In this document: positions 38,111 through 46,454 of the stretch, piece after piece
How the letters are laid out: every line of letters starts with the position of its first letter
How positions within the stretch are numbered: the stretch's first letter is position 1
Assembly (NCBI GenBank): GCA_022842305.1
Contig: JALHPY010000020.1
Span: 1 to 46,454, forward strand
From: Rubrivivax sp.
Lineage (GTDB): Bacteria; Pseudomonadota; Gammaproteobacteria; Burkholderiales; Burkholderiaceae_C
DNA length: 46,454 nucleotides
Direction: 5' to 3'
The notes under the pieces: generated by a model
What the model saw: the letters and a program-made list of their open reading frames with translations, nothing else
What the model was told of the DNA's origin: nothing
Databases searched by the model: none
Position numbers and translations under genes: made by a program

Positions 38111-39300
38111 CGCGCCGCCAGTTCCCGGATCATGCCGCCGGCCAGCGCGCGCGCGCGCCGGTCCAGGTCGAGCAGGTCGGCCAGCGTGTGCCCGGGGCCG
38201 AGGTCGGGGGGCAGGCGTTCGAGGGTTTGCGCATTGACCTTGTGAATCGCCGTGAAGCCTATGGTTCCGGCCAGGAAGGCCGCCACGGCTTCTTCGTTGG
38301 CGGCGTTGAGCACCGCGGTGGTGCCGGCCGGGGCGCGCAGCGCGTCCCAGGCCAGAAAGAGCCCCGGACAGCGGCTGCGCTCGGGCTGCTCGAAGGTGAG
38401 CGCGTTCAGTTGCAGAAAGTCCAGGCTGGCCGCACCCGATTCGATGCGCTCGGGGAAGGCCAGGCCGTAGGCGATGGGCACCTTCATGTCGGGCGTGCCC
38501 AGTTGCGCCAGCACCGAGGCGTCGCGGCACACCACCATCGAGTGGATGATGCTCTGCGGGTGGATGACCACGCGGATGCGCTCGGGCTCGAGGTCGAACA
38601 GCCAGCGCGCCTCGATCACCTCGAGCGCCTTGTTCATCATGGTCGCCGAATCGACCGAGATCTTGCGCCCCATCACCCAGTTGGGGTGGGCCACGGCCTG
38701 CTCGGGCGTGACGGCGTGCAGCGTGTCGTGCGCGCGCTGGCGGAAGGGCCCACCGCTGGCGGTGAGCACGATGTGGTCTATGCGCTGGCGCCAGGTGCTG
38801 CGGTCTTCGGGCAGGCACTGGAAGATGGCCGAGTGCTCGCTGTCGATGGGCAGCAGCGTGGCGCCGCCCGCGGCCACGGCCTGCATGAAGAGCGCGCCGC
38901 CGACCACCAACGCTTCCTTGTTGGCCAGCAGCAGGCGCTTGCCGGCGCGCGCCGCGGCCATGCAGGCGGGCAGGCCGGCGGCACCGACGATGGCCGCCAT
39001 CACGGCATGCACCTCGGGCTCGGCGGCCAGGCTGCACAGCGCGTCGGCGCCCACCAGCACCTCGGTGGCCAGGCCCTCCAAGGCCAGGGCCGTGCGCAGC
39101 TCGGCCGCCGCGGCTTCGGTGGCCAGCACGGCGTAGCGCGGGCGGAACTGGCGGCACTGCGCCAGCAGCAGGTCGACGCGGCGCTGCGCACTCAGGCCGA
39201 AGACCTGGTAGCGATCGGGATGGCGCGCCACCACGTCCAGCGTGCTCACGCCGATGGAACCGGTGGAGCCCAGGATGACGAGTTGCTGGCGCGCGCTCAT
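38107..39300 (-). CDS. dxr: 1-deoxy-D-xylulose 5-phosphate reductoisomerase
   Basis: Dxr (IspC) converts 1-deoxyxylulose 5-phosphate to methylerythritol 4-phosphate with NADPH, the committed step of isoprenoid synthesis. The 397-residue product has the nucleotide-binding start LVILGSTGSIGVSTLDV. LLLANKEALVVGG, LLPIDSEHSAIFQCLPE, LTASGGPFR, HPNWVMGRKISVDSATMMNKALEVIEA and HPQSIIHSMV (metal and substrate sites) follow, and the C-terminal helical domain with NAANEEAVAAFL. It overlaps cdsA upstream and rseP downstream by four bases each. Confidence 0.98.
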   Translation of the reverse strand: MSARQQLVILGSTGSIGVSTLDVVARHPDRYQVFGLSAQRRVDLLLAQCRQFRPRYAVLATEAAAAELRTALALEGLATEVLVGADALCSLAAEPEVHAVMAAIVGAAGLPACMAAARAGKRLLLANKEALVVGGALFMQAVAAGGATLLPIDSEHSAIFQCLPEDRSTWRQRIDHIVLTASGGPFRQRAHDTLHAVTPEQAVAHPNWVMGRKISVDSATMMNKALEVIEARWLFDLEPERIRVVIHPQSIIHSMVVCRDASVLAQLGTPDMKVPIAYGLAFPERIESGAASLDFLQLNALTFEQPERSRCPGLFLAWDALRAPAGTTAVLNAANEEAVAAFLAGTIGFTAIHKVNAQTLERLPPDLGPGHTLADLLDLDRRARALAGGMIRELAAR

Positions 39301-40148
39301 CGGCCGCCCCCCAGCGACGCCAGCGCCATGGCCACCGGCACCACGGGCAGCAGCGCGTCCACACGGTCGAGCACGCCGCCATGGCCTGGCAGCAGCCCGC
39401 TGCTGTCCTTGGCCCCCGCAGCGCGCTTGACCAGTGATTCGATCAGGTCGCCCATCACGCTCAGCCCGCACAGCCCCAGCAGCGCCAGCGCCATGCCCCC
39501 CAGGCCCACCGACTGCCACAGGCGCGAGTACAGGCTGGCGCTGTCGAAGCTGAAGTGGCCATCCAGCCAGATCCAGAACGCCGCCAGCAGCAGCACCCCG
39601 GCCATGCCGGACCACACGCCTTCCCAGCTCTTGCCCGGGCTGATGGACGGTGCCAGCTTGCGCCGGCCGAAGGCGCGGCCGCCAAAGTACGCGGCGATAT
39701 CGGCCATCCACACCAGACACAGCACCGACAGCAGAAAGTTGGCGCCGATGGCGCGCGCCTGCGTCACCGCCAGCCAAGTGGCCCACAGCGCCACCAGGCC
39801 CAGCAACCAGCGCGCCACGCGCGGCAGTTGCGGCCAGGCCGCCGGGCCGCTCTTCAGCGCCACGCTGCCGGCCACCAGCCAAAGCGCCAGCGCGGCCCAC
39901 CACAGCGCGGGCGGCGCGGTCCAATCGCTGCCCTGCGTGAGCAGCAGCGCGATGCCGACGCCGGCGACGGCGCCGCCCATGGCCAGCGACTGCCAAGCCG
40001 CGGCCTGGTTCAGGCGGCCCCACTCCCAGCCGGCCGCAGCGATCAGCGCCAGCATCAGCAGCGCAAAGGGCCAGGCACTGGACGACGTCAATGCCCCCAG
40101 CAGCAGCGCCACGAGCACGAGCGCGGTGATGATGCGCTGGCGCAGCAT
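39297..40148 (-). CDS. cdsA: Phosphatidate cytidylyltransferase
   Basis: CdsA makes CDP-diacylglycerol from CTP and phosphatidate, the entry to phospholipid synthesis. From ATG 40148 the 283-residue product has about eight membrane helices. The family signature near the C-terminus is present: SVMGDLIESLVKRAAGAKDSSGLLPGHGGVLDRVDAL, including the metal-binding Asp residues. Upstream parts include MADIAAYFGGRAFGRRKLAPSISPGKSWEG. The open frame extends further upstream, but the family length and MLRQRIITALVL start support this site. Confidence 0.97.
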   Translation of the reverse strand: MLRQRIITALVLVALLLGALTSSSAWPFALLMLALIAAAGWEWGRLNQAAAWQSLAMGGAVAGVGIALLLTQGSDWTAPPALWWAALALWLVAGSVALKSGPAAWPQLPRVARWLLGLVALWATWLAVTQARAIGANFLLSVLCLVWMADIAAYFGGRAFGRRKLAPSISPGKSWEGVWSGMAGVLLLAAFWIWLDGHFSFDSASLYSRLWQSVGLGGMALALLGLCGLSVMGDLIESLVKRAAGAKDSSGLLPGHGGVLDRVDALLPVVPVAMALASLGGGR

Positions 40149-40212
40149 GGGGCTCAGGCGGCCAGCGCCGCAGCGCGCGCAGCCGTCTGGCATCCGGGCC
40201 CCGCGCCGCCGC

Positions 40213-40983
<771 letters not shown>

Positions 40984-41010
40984 CGGATGCCTCGGGGTGG
41001 ATGGCCGCGC

Positions 41011-41580
41011 TCAGACGGCCATCACCTCGGCTTCCTTGCCCTGCACCAGGCGATCGATCTCGGCGATCGTGCGGTCGGTCAGGCGCTGCACCTCATCTTG
41101 CGCGCGGCGCTCGTCGTCCTCGGCCACTTCCTTGTCCTTGAGCAACTTCTTCAGGTGCTCGTTGCCTTCGCGGCGCACGCTGCGCACGGCGATCTTGGCT
41201 TCTTCACCGGCGTGGCGCACGACCTTGGTCAGCTCCTTGCGGCGCTCTTCGGTGAGCGCCGGCATGGGCACGCGCAGCAGGTCGCCCTGCGCCGAGGGGT
41301 TGAGGCCCAGGTCGGATTCGCGGATCGCCCGCTCGATCTTGGCGCCCATGCCCTTTTCCCAGGGCTGCACGGTGATCGTGCGCGCGTCCAGCAGCGAGAC
41401 GTTGGCCACCTGGCTGATGGGCACCATCGAACCGTAGTAATCGACGTGCACCTGGTCCAGCAGCCCGGGGTGGGCGCGGCCGGTGCGGATCTTGTGCAGG
41501 TCGGCCTTGAGCGCCTCGACGGACTTGCCCATCTTGTGCTCGGCGGTCTTCTTGATGTCGGGGATGGTGTGGGTGCTCAT
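41011..41580 (-). CDS. frr: Ribosome recycling factor
   Basis: RRF, with EF-G, splits post-termination ribosomes. The 189-residue product has the three-helix bundle start [29 protein letters not shown], the beta domain ([33 protein letters not shown]), [27 protein letters not shown] and a long C-terminal helix. GAGGAGG lies about ten bases before ATG 41580. The length is typical (about 185). It is placed after pyrH, 15 bases away. Confidence 0.98.
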   Translation of the reverse strand: MSTHTIPDIKKTAEHKMGKSVEALKADLHKIRTGRAHPGLLDQVHVDYYGSMVPISQVANVSLLDARTITVQPWEKGMGAKIERAIRESDLGLNPSAQGDLLRVPMPALTEERRKELTKVVRHAGEEAKIAVRSVRREGNEHLKKLLKDKEVAEDDERRAQDEVQRLTDRTIAEIDRLVQGKEAEVMAV

Positions 41581-41595
41581 GCGCTGGGCGCCTCC

Positions 41596-42306
41596 TCAAA
41601 CGTGCACCAGGGTGCCTTCGTCCTCGCCCTGCACCACGCGCAGCAGCGCGCCGGGCTTGAAGATGCTGAAAACCTTGATCGGCAGCTTCTGGTCACGGCA
41701 CAGCGCGAAGGCGGTGGCGTCCAGGACCTGCAGGTTGCGCGAGATCGCTTCGTCGAAGCTGATGCGCGTGTAGCGCGTGGCCGATGGGTCTTTCTTGGGA
41801 TCGGCGCTGTACACGCCGTCGACCTTGGTCGCCTTGAGCACGATCTCGGCGCCAATCTCGGCGCCGCGCAGCGCCGCGGCGGTATCCGTCGTGAAGAACG
41901 GGTTGCCGGTGCCGGCGGCGAAGATCACCACCTTGCCTTCTTCGAGGTACTGCAGCGCCTTGGGCCGCACATAGGGCTCGACCACCTGCTCGATGCTGAT
42001 GGCCGACATCACGCGCGCGGTCATGCCCTCCTGGCGCATGGTGTCGGCCAGGGCCAGCGCGTTCATCACCGTGGCCAGCATGCCCATGTAGTCGGCCGTG
42101 GCGCGATCCATGCCCACCGACCCGCCGGCCACGCCGCGGAAGATGTTGCCGCCGCCGATGACCACCGCGACCTCGCAGCCCAGGCGCGTGACGCCCTGCA
42201 CCTCCTGAACCATGCGCACGATGGTGGCGCGGTTGATGCCGTAGGCATCGTCGCCCATCAGGGCTTCGCCCGAGAGCTTGAGCAGGATGCGCTTGTACGC
42301 AGGCAC
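41596..42306 (-). CDS. pyrH: Uridylate kinase
   Basis: PyrH phosphorylates UMP to UDP as a hexamer, supplying pyrimidine nucleotides. From GTG 42306, eight bases after GAGGAG, the product is 236 residues. It has [72 protein letters not shown] sequence, [12 protein letters not shown] and [15 protein letters not shown]. The longer open frame upstream covers a strong hairpin and part of tsf antisense space and is not coding. It lies between tsf and frr. Confidence 0.98.
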   Translation of the reverse strand: MPAYKRILLKLSGEALMGDDAYGINRATIVRMVQEVQGVTRLGCEVAVVIGGGNIFRGVAGGSVGMDRATADYMGMLATVMNALALADTMRQEGMTARVMSAISIEQVVEPYVRPKALQYLEEGKVVIFAAGTGNPFFTTDTAAALRGAEIGAEIVLKATKVDGVYSADPKKDPSATRYTRISFDEAISRNLQVLDATAFALCRDQKLPIKVFSIFKPGALLRVVQGEDEGTLVHV

Positions 42307-42341
42307 GTATCGGACTCCTCGAGAACAGATCGCAGTGTAAG

Positions 42342-42370
42342 GGGCGCCCACCCCGCGGGGGCGGGCGCCC
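42342..42370 (-). terminator. Strong hairpin between tsf and pyrH, attenuator-like
   Basis: GGGCGCCC (42342-42349) and GGGCGCCC (42363-42370) pair, continuing into CCCC/GGGG around a three-base loop, for about 13 pairs. The single non-Watson-Crick position (42350/42362) is a G-U wobble in the minus-strand RNA but an A-C mismatch in plus-strand RNA. No T-run follows, so partial termination or a processing site is more likely than full termination. Confidence 0.5.
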
Positions 42371-42379
42371 GGCCAGGCC

Positions 42380-43300
42380 TTACTGCGCCTTGGCGGCGGC
42401 GACCTGCGCGGCCACTTCGGCGGCGAAGTCGTCGACCTTCTTCTCAATGCCCTCGCCCACCACGTAGAGCGTGAAGCCCAGCACCTGCGTGGCCTTTTCC
42501 TTGAGCATCTGCTCAACCGTCTGCTTGTCGTTCTTGACGAAGGCCTGGTTCAGCAGCGAGACCTCTTTCAGGAACTTCTGCACCGAGCCCTCGACGCGCT
42601 TGGCCACGATCTCGGCCGACTGCGCCGGCTTGCCGGCGGCCACCGCGGTGGCGGCGTCCTCGGCCGCCTTCTCGGCGGCGACGCGACGCTCGACCTCGAT
42701 CAGCGCAACCGGCACGTCGCCGGTGGCCAGCGCCTTGGGCTTCATCGCGGCCACGTGCATGGCCACGTCCTTGGCGGCGACCTCGTCACCCTTGAACTCG
42801 ACCAGCACGCCGATGCGCGTGCCGTGCAGGTAGCTGGCCAGGTGGCCGCCGCCGGCGTAGCGCTTGAAGCGGCGGATGGCCATGTTCTCGCCGATCTTGC
42901 CGATCAGGCCCTTGCGCACGTCTTCCACGGTCGGCCCGAAGCCGTCCTGCGCATGCGGCAGCGCCGACAGCGCGGCCAGGTCGGCCGGGTTGTGCTCGGC
43001 CACCAGGCGCGCGGCGGCCTGGGTGAAGGCCAGGAACGATTCGTTCTTGGACACGAAGTCGGTCTCGCAGTTGACCTCGACCAGCGCGCCGGTGCTGCCA
43101 TTCACGGCCGCGGCGACCACGCCCTCGGCGGTGATGCGCGACGCCGCCTTGCTGGCCTTGCTGCCCAGCTTGACGCGCAGGATCTCTTCGGCGCGCGCAG
43201 CGTCGCCGTCGGCCTCGGTCAGGGCCTTCTTGCACTCCATCATCGGTGCGTCGGTCTTGGCACGCAGTTCGGCCACCATGCTTGCAGTGATTGCGGGCAT
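42380..43300 (-). CDS. tsf: Elongation factor Ts
   Basis: EF-Ts recycles EF-Tu by releasing GDP. The 306-residue product starts [32 protein letters not shown], containing the [12 protein letters not shown] signature. Conserved [17 protein letters not shown] in the core and a C-terminal [13 protein letters not shown] segment follow. The length is slightly above E. coli (283). AAGGAG lies seven bases before ATG 43300; the ATG at 43315 upstream lacks one. It follows rpsB with an approximately 96-base gap containing a hairpin. Confidence 0.98.
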   Translation of the reverse strand: MPAITASMVAELRAKTDAPMMECKKALTEADGDAARAEEILRVKLGSKASKAASRITAEGVVAAAVNGSTGALVEVNCETDFVSKNESFLAFTQAAARLVAEHNPADLAALSALPHAQDGFGPTVEDVRKGLIGKIGENMAIRRFKRYAGGGHLASYLHGTRIGVLVEFKGDEVAAKDVAMHVAAMKPKALATGDVPVALIEVERRVAAEKAAEDAATAVAAGKPAQSAEIVAKRVEGSVQKFLKEVSLLNQAFVKNDKQTVEQMLKEKATQVLGFTLYVVGEGIEKKVDDFAAEVAAQVAAAKAQ

Positions 43301-43359
43301 TGGAATCTCCTTCAAAAACGGGCGCCCACCGGACCCTGGGGCACGGTGAGCAGGTGCGG

Positions 43360-43389
43360 CGGCGGCCAGCCCTTGCAGGGCGGCCGCCG
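43360..43389 (-). terminator. Hairpin between rpsB and tsf
   Basis: CGGCGGCC (43360-43367) pairs with GGCCGCCG (43382-43389), with an inner CCCT/AGGG stem and a three-base loop. It starts about eight bases past the rpsB stop. No T-run follows. An rpsB-tsf attenuator is known in E. coli, and a similar role is inferred here. Confidence 0.4.
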
Positions 43390-43396
43390 TGCGCGA

Positions 43397-44140
43397 TCAG
43401 GCTTCTTCGTTGACTTCGACGAATTCGTCGCCGCCAGCCACGGCCTGCACCACCTCGTTGGTGGCGTTGGCCTTGCCTTCGAGCACGGCGTCGGCCACCG
43501 CCTTGGCGTACAGGGCCACGGCCTTGGCGGAGTCGTCGTTGCCGGGGATGACGTAGTCGATGCCCAGCGGCGAATGGTTGGTGTCGACGATGCCGATCAC
43601 CGGGATGCCCAGCTTCTTGGCCTCGGCCACGGCGATCTTGTGGTAGCCGACGTCGATCACGAACATGGCGTCGGGCAGCGCGCTCATGTCCTGGATGCCG
43701 CCGATGTCCTTCTCGAGCTTGATCAGCTCGCGGTCGAACAGCAGCGCTTCCTTCTTGATCATCGCCTCGGTGCCGGCTTCCTTGGTGGCCTGCATGTCCT
43801 TGAGCTTCTTCAGCGAACCCTTGACGGTCTTGAAGTTGGTCATCATGCCGCCCAGCCAACGCTGGTCGACGTAGGGCATGCCGCAGCGCCCCGCTTCCAG
43901 CGCGATGACCTCGCGCGCCTGGCGCTTGGTGCCGATCATCAGGATGGTGCCGCGCTTGCTGGCCAGCTGGCGGATGAACTTCATCGCGTCCTCGAAGAGC
44001 GGCTGCGTCTTCTCGAGGTTGATGATGTGGATCTTGTTGCGATGGCCGTAGATGTACGGAGCCATCTTGGGGTTCCAGAAGCGGGTCTGGTGTCCGAAAT
44101 GGACGCCCGCTTCCAGCATTTCACGCATGGAGACAGTCAT
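43397..44140 (-). CDS. rpsB: 30S ribosomal protein S2
   Basis: S2 binds the 30S head-body junction and is needed for translation initiation. The 247-residue product starts [29 protein letters not shown]. It contains [56 protein letters not shown] and [34 protein letters not shown], all typical, and has an acidic C-terminal end. AGGA lies upstream of ATG 44140. It heads the rpsB-tsf-pyrH-frr cluster; the 274-base gap before it shows no obvious strong promoter by eye. Confidence 0.98.
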   Translation of the reverse strand: MTVSMREMLEAGVHFGHQTRFWNPKMAPYIYGHRNKIHIINLEKTQPLFEDAMKFIRQLASKRGTILMIGTKRQAREVIALEAGRCGMPYVDQRWLGGMMTNFKTVKGSLKKLKDMQATKEAGTEAMIKKEALLFDRELIKLEKDIGGIQDMSALPDAMFVIDVGYHKIAVAEAKKLGIPVIGIVDTNHSPLGIDYVIPGNDDSAKAVALYAKAVADAVLEGKANATNEVVQAVAGGDEFVEVNEEA

Positions 44141-44414
44141 GGAAAGTCCTAAGGTTGGGTCTAGAATCCCGCCGCTTCATCGGGGCTGGCGCGGCATCTC
44201 TTGACGAGCTGCTCGGCTGGGCCCCGACACCTTGGTTCGGCTGGGTTCGCGATTGGTCTGCCTGCTGCAGAGCTGTTGCATCCGGCTGCGTTGTTCAGCA
44301 GATGCCTTGCGGCTTCCGTCGACCAGCGCACTGCCTTGATGCAGCAACCTCCACTGAGGCAAACCCAATGATCTTAGCATGCAGCCCGGCGGTGGCCGTT
44401 CGAGGGGAGCACCG

Positions 44415-45680
44415 GTGCGCGTAGCCCTCGTCGGCGCCGGCATCGTCGGCGTCACCACGGCGTATGAGCTGGCCGCCCTGGGCCACGAGGTCACGGTGTT
44501 CGAACGCCGCGGCAGCGTGGCCGAAGAGGCCAGCTTCGCCAACGGCGGCATCCTGGCACCGGGCAGCATCGCACCCTGGGCTGCGCCGGGCGAGCCGTCC
44601 CGACTGCTGCGCCAGTGGCTGGGCCCGAACGCGGCGCTGCGCCTGGGGGGCGCAGGCGCGCTGGCGCAGTTGCCCTGGCTGTGGCGCTGGTGGCGCGCCT
44701 GCAGGCCCGCGGTACACCAGGCCAACCGACTGGCCCTTCACCAACTGGCCGGGTTCAGCCGCGACCGCATGCTCGAGCTCACACGCACGCTGCGCCTGGA
44801 GTTCGAGCAGATGCCCGGCTGGCTGGTGCTGCTGCGCGGCGCCCGCGAACTGCATGAGGCGCAGGGCGGCCTGGCCCTGCTGCGCGAACTGGGCGTGGCG
44901 CACGACGTCGTCGACCCCGTCCGCGCGCGCCAGATCGAGCCCGGCCTGGCCACCGGCACCGAGCTGCACGCCGCCATCCACCTGGCGCAAGACGGCGTGG
45001 GCAACTGCCGCCAGTTCGCCCAGGCCCTCAAGGCCGAGGCCCAGCGCCTGGGCGCGCGCTTCCAGTTCGATGCCGAGGTGCGCAGTCTGGCGCCGGGCAC
45101 GCGGCCGGCATTGCAACTGGCCGGCGGCGAGATCCACGAGGCCGAGGCCATCGTGGTCTGCGCCGGCGCCCAGGCCAATGCGCTGCTGGCGGGCATCGGC
45201 TGCGGCCTGCCGCTGGCCGCGGTGCACGGCTATTCGGTGACCGCACCGCTGCGCCACCTCGACGGCCACGGCCACAATGCGCCGCGCGCGGCGCTGCGCG
45301 ACGAACGCTTCCGCGTGGCCATCGCCCGCCTGGGCCAGCGCGTGCGCGTGTCCGGCGGCGCCGAGCTGGGCGGCTCGGCCGCACGCATGCATCCCGCCAC
45401 CCTGCGCACGCTTTACAAGGTGCTGGACGACTGGTTCCCCGGCGCCGCCCTGGTACGCGAGGCGCAGCAGTGGAAGGGCGCGCGCCCCATGCTGCCCGAC
45501 GGCCCGCCCGTGCTGGGCGAAAGCGGCGCTCCGGGCGTCTGGCTCAACCTGGGCCACGGCGCCAGCGGCTGGGTGCTGGCCTGCGGCTCGGCGCGCGTGC
45601 TGGCCGAGCGCATCAGCGGGCGCGCGGCACCGCTGGATTGCGCACGCCTGGGCCTGGCCCGGCTGCGCGGTGCGGGCTGA
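44415..45680 (+). CDS. D-amino acid dehydrogenase-like FAD oxidoreductase (DadA-like)
   Basis: The 421-residue product has an N-terminal FAD-binding Rossmann motif VALVGAGIVGVTTAYELAALGHEVTVFE (GAGIVG at residues 7-12). SFANGGILAPGSIAPWAAPG, characteristic of DadA proteins, follows, and later LAQDGVGNCRQFAQAL, AIVVCAGAQANALL and WLNLGHGASGWVLACGSARVLAERISG. DadA oxidises D-amino acids to 2-oxo acids and passes electrons to the respiratory chain. GTG 44415 follows AGGGGA; ATG 44379 is the alternative. Substrate range is not predictable. It is divergent from rpsB, and the next gene begins ten bases after its stop. Confidence 0.9.
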   Translation: MRVALVGAGIVGVTTAYELAALGHEVTVFERRGSVAEEASFANGGILAPGSIAPWAAPGEPSRLLRQWLGPNAALRLGGAGALAQLPWLWRWWRACRPAVHQANRLALHQLAGFSRDRMLELTRTLRLEFEQMPGWLVLLRGARELHEAQGGLALLRELGVAHDVVDPVRARQIEPGLATGTELHAAIHLAQDGVGNCRQFAQALKAEAQRLGARFQFDAEVRSLAPGTRPALQLAGGEIHEAEAIVVCAGAQANALLAGIGCGLPLAAVHGYSVTAPLRHLDGHGHNAPRAALRDERFRVAIARLGQRVRVSGGAELGGSAARMHPATLRTLYKVLDDWFPGAALVREAQQWKGARPMLPDGPPVLGESGAPGVWLNLGHGASGWVLACGSARVLAERISGRAAPLDCARLGLARLRGAG

Positions 45681-45690
45681 CAATGCGCCC

Positions 45691-46454
45691 ATGAGGCCCG
45701 TCGGCGACATCCTGCCCGTGACCGCCCGCAGCGGCCCCTGGCCGCTGCACGACGCAGCGGCCTCGCGCGCCGTCGAGCAGGCCGCCCTGGCCGCCCACGC
45801 ACCGCATGTGCTGATGGCCCGCGCCGGCCTGGCCGTGGCGCGCCTGGCACTGGCGCTGGCGCCGCACGCGCAACGGGTGCAGGTCTTCGCCGGGCCCGGC
45901 AACAACGGCGGCGACGGCCTGGTGGCCGCGCGCCATCTGCACCAGGCCGGCAAGGCGGTGCAGGTCGTCCTGTTGGCCGATCCGACGCAACTGCCCGCGG
46001 ATGCGGCGCAGGCCCTGGCCGAGGCCCGTGCTGCAGGCGTGCCGATCCAGGCCTTCAGCGGCAGCGTGCCGGCCCATGATCTGGCCATCGACGCCCTGCT
46101 GGGCATCGGCAGCACGCGCGCACCGGCCGGTGCGATGGCCCAGGCGATCACGCTGATGAACGCCGGCCCTGCGCCGGTGCTGGCGGTGGACATCCCCACC
46201 GGCCTGCACCCCGACACCGGCCAGTTGCTGGGCGACGCCGCCGTGCGCGCTGCGGCCACGCTGTCGCTGCTGACGCTCAAGCCGGGATGCTTCACCGGCC
46301 AGGGGCGCGACCAGGCCGGCCCGGTGTGGCTGGCGCCGCTGGGCGTGCAGCCCGAAGGCGCCAGCGCCTGGCTTGCCGGCCCCGCGGCCAGCGGCCAGGC
46401 CGCGCACGCCGCGCACAAGGGCAGCCAGGGCGACGTGGCCGTGGTCGGCGGTGC
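45691..46454 (+). CDS. nnr: Bifunctional NAD(P)H-hydrate epimerase/dehydratase (3'-truncated by window)
   Basis: About 254 codons are visible from ATG 45691; the frame is open at the window end. The N-terminal YjeF_N domain has the epimerase motif FAGPGNNGGDGLVAARHL at about residues 67-83, AIDALLGIG and AVDIPTGLHPDTG. The sequence then enters the dehydratase domain start HKGSQGDVAVVGGA at about 241-254. These enzymes repair hydrated NADH and NADPH; the epimerase interconverts R and S forms and the ADP/ATP-dependent dehydratase restores the coenzyme. The fused form is usually about 480-520 residues, so roughly half is missing. Confidence 0.93.
   Translation, partial: MRPVGDILPVTARSGPWPLHDAAASRAVEQAALAAHAPHVLMARAGLAVARLALALAPHAQRVQVFAGPGNNGGDGLVAARHLHQAGKAVQVVLLADPTQLPADAAQALAEARAAGVPIQAFSGSVPAHDLAIDALLGIGSTRAPAGAMAQAITLMNAGPAPVLAVDIPTGLHPDTGQLLGDAAVRAAATLSLLTLKPGCFTGQGRDQAGPVWLAPLGVQPEGASAWLAGPAASGQAAHAAHKGSQGDVAVVGG

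Noticed and set aside
44204..44300. Possible tRNA-like GTTCG segment upstream of rpsB
   Set aside because: No acceptor stem, D arm or anticodon arm can be folded around it.

Overview
The window is about 46.5 kb of GC-rich chromosomal DNA. Gene content and protein style point to a betaproteobacterium of the order Burkholderiales, probably Comamonadaceae or a close relative. The evidence is an RpoD with a long Lys/Ala-rich tail, PriB between S6 and S18, the paired PpsA/PpsR, and the complete rpsB-to-rnhB order. This placement is inferred from gene content; no rRNA or tRNA gene was seen. Almost everything is housekeeping, densely packed, with many 1-4 nt stop/start overlaps.

Layout. 1-3187: the end of dnaG and all of rpoD. 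3188-3513: a tandem repeat array in which the last 31 bp of rpoD recurs downstream. 3602-6153: a class III cyclase-FHA protein, ferrochelatase (hemH) and an Hsp15-like S4 protein. 6208-10059: grpE, dnaK and dnaJ, with a near-perfect heat-shock sigma-32 promoter before grpE. 10181-11836: a protein with a degenerate response-regulator receiver and repeats. 11849-13020 (minus): a PA0069-type radical SAM gene under a LexA (SOS) box. 13043-16215 (minus): dnaB, then the rpsF-priB-rpsR-rplI operon with its own promoter and terminator.

16266-24471 (minus) is a transport/signalling cassette. It holds a small membrane protein, a TPR protein, a DUF4212 small subunit and a large sodium:solute symporter. 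A cNMP-binding/CBS/DUF294 protein and a DnaQ-like exonuclease follow, then a second large symporter. Both symporters carry a long soluble insertion and an EF-hand-like calcium motif. 24610-29101: a zinc-ribbon membrane protein, an unrecognised gene, and divergent ppsA/ppsR around an 18-bp palindrome.

29098-44140 (minus) is the conserved translation/envelope cluster. In transcription order it reads rpsB, tsf, pyrH, frr, uppS, cdsA, dxr, rseP, bamA, skp, lpxD, fabZ, lpxA, lpxB, rnhB and a SpoU/TrmH-type methyltransferase. It links translation, isoprenoid and undecaprenyl supply, phospholipid and lipid A synthesis, and outer-membrane protein assembly. 44415-46454 (plus): a DadA-like D-amino-acid dehydrogenase and the start of a bifunctional NAD(P)HX repair enzyme cut by the window edge.

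The most unusual signal is the array behind rpoD. Copies 2 and 3 of the sigma-factor C-terminus differ from copy 1 only at silent positions, and they are separated by spacers whose mini-hairpins show compensating changes. The next most notable items are the SOS box on the radical SAM gene, the symporter/exonuclease/DUF294 cassette, and the receiver domain that lacks its phospho-acceptor aspartate.
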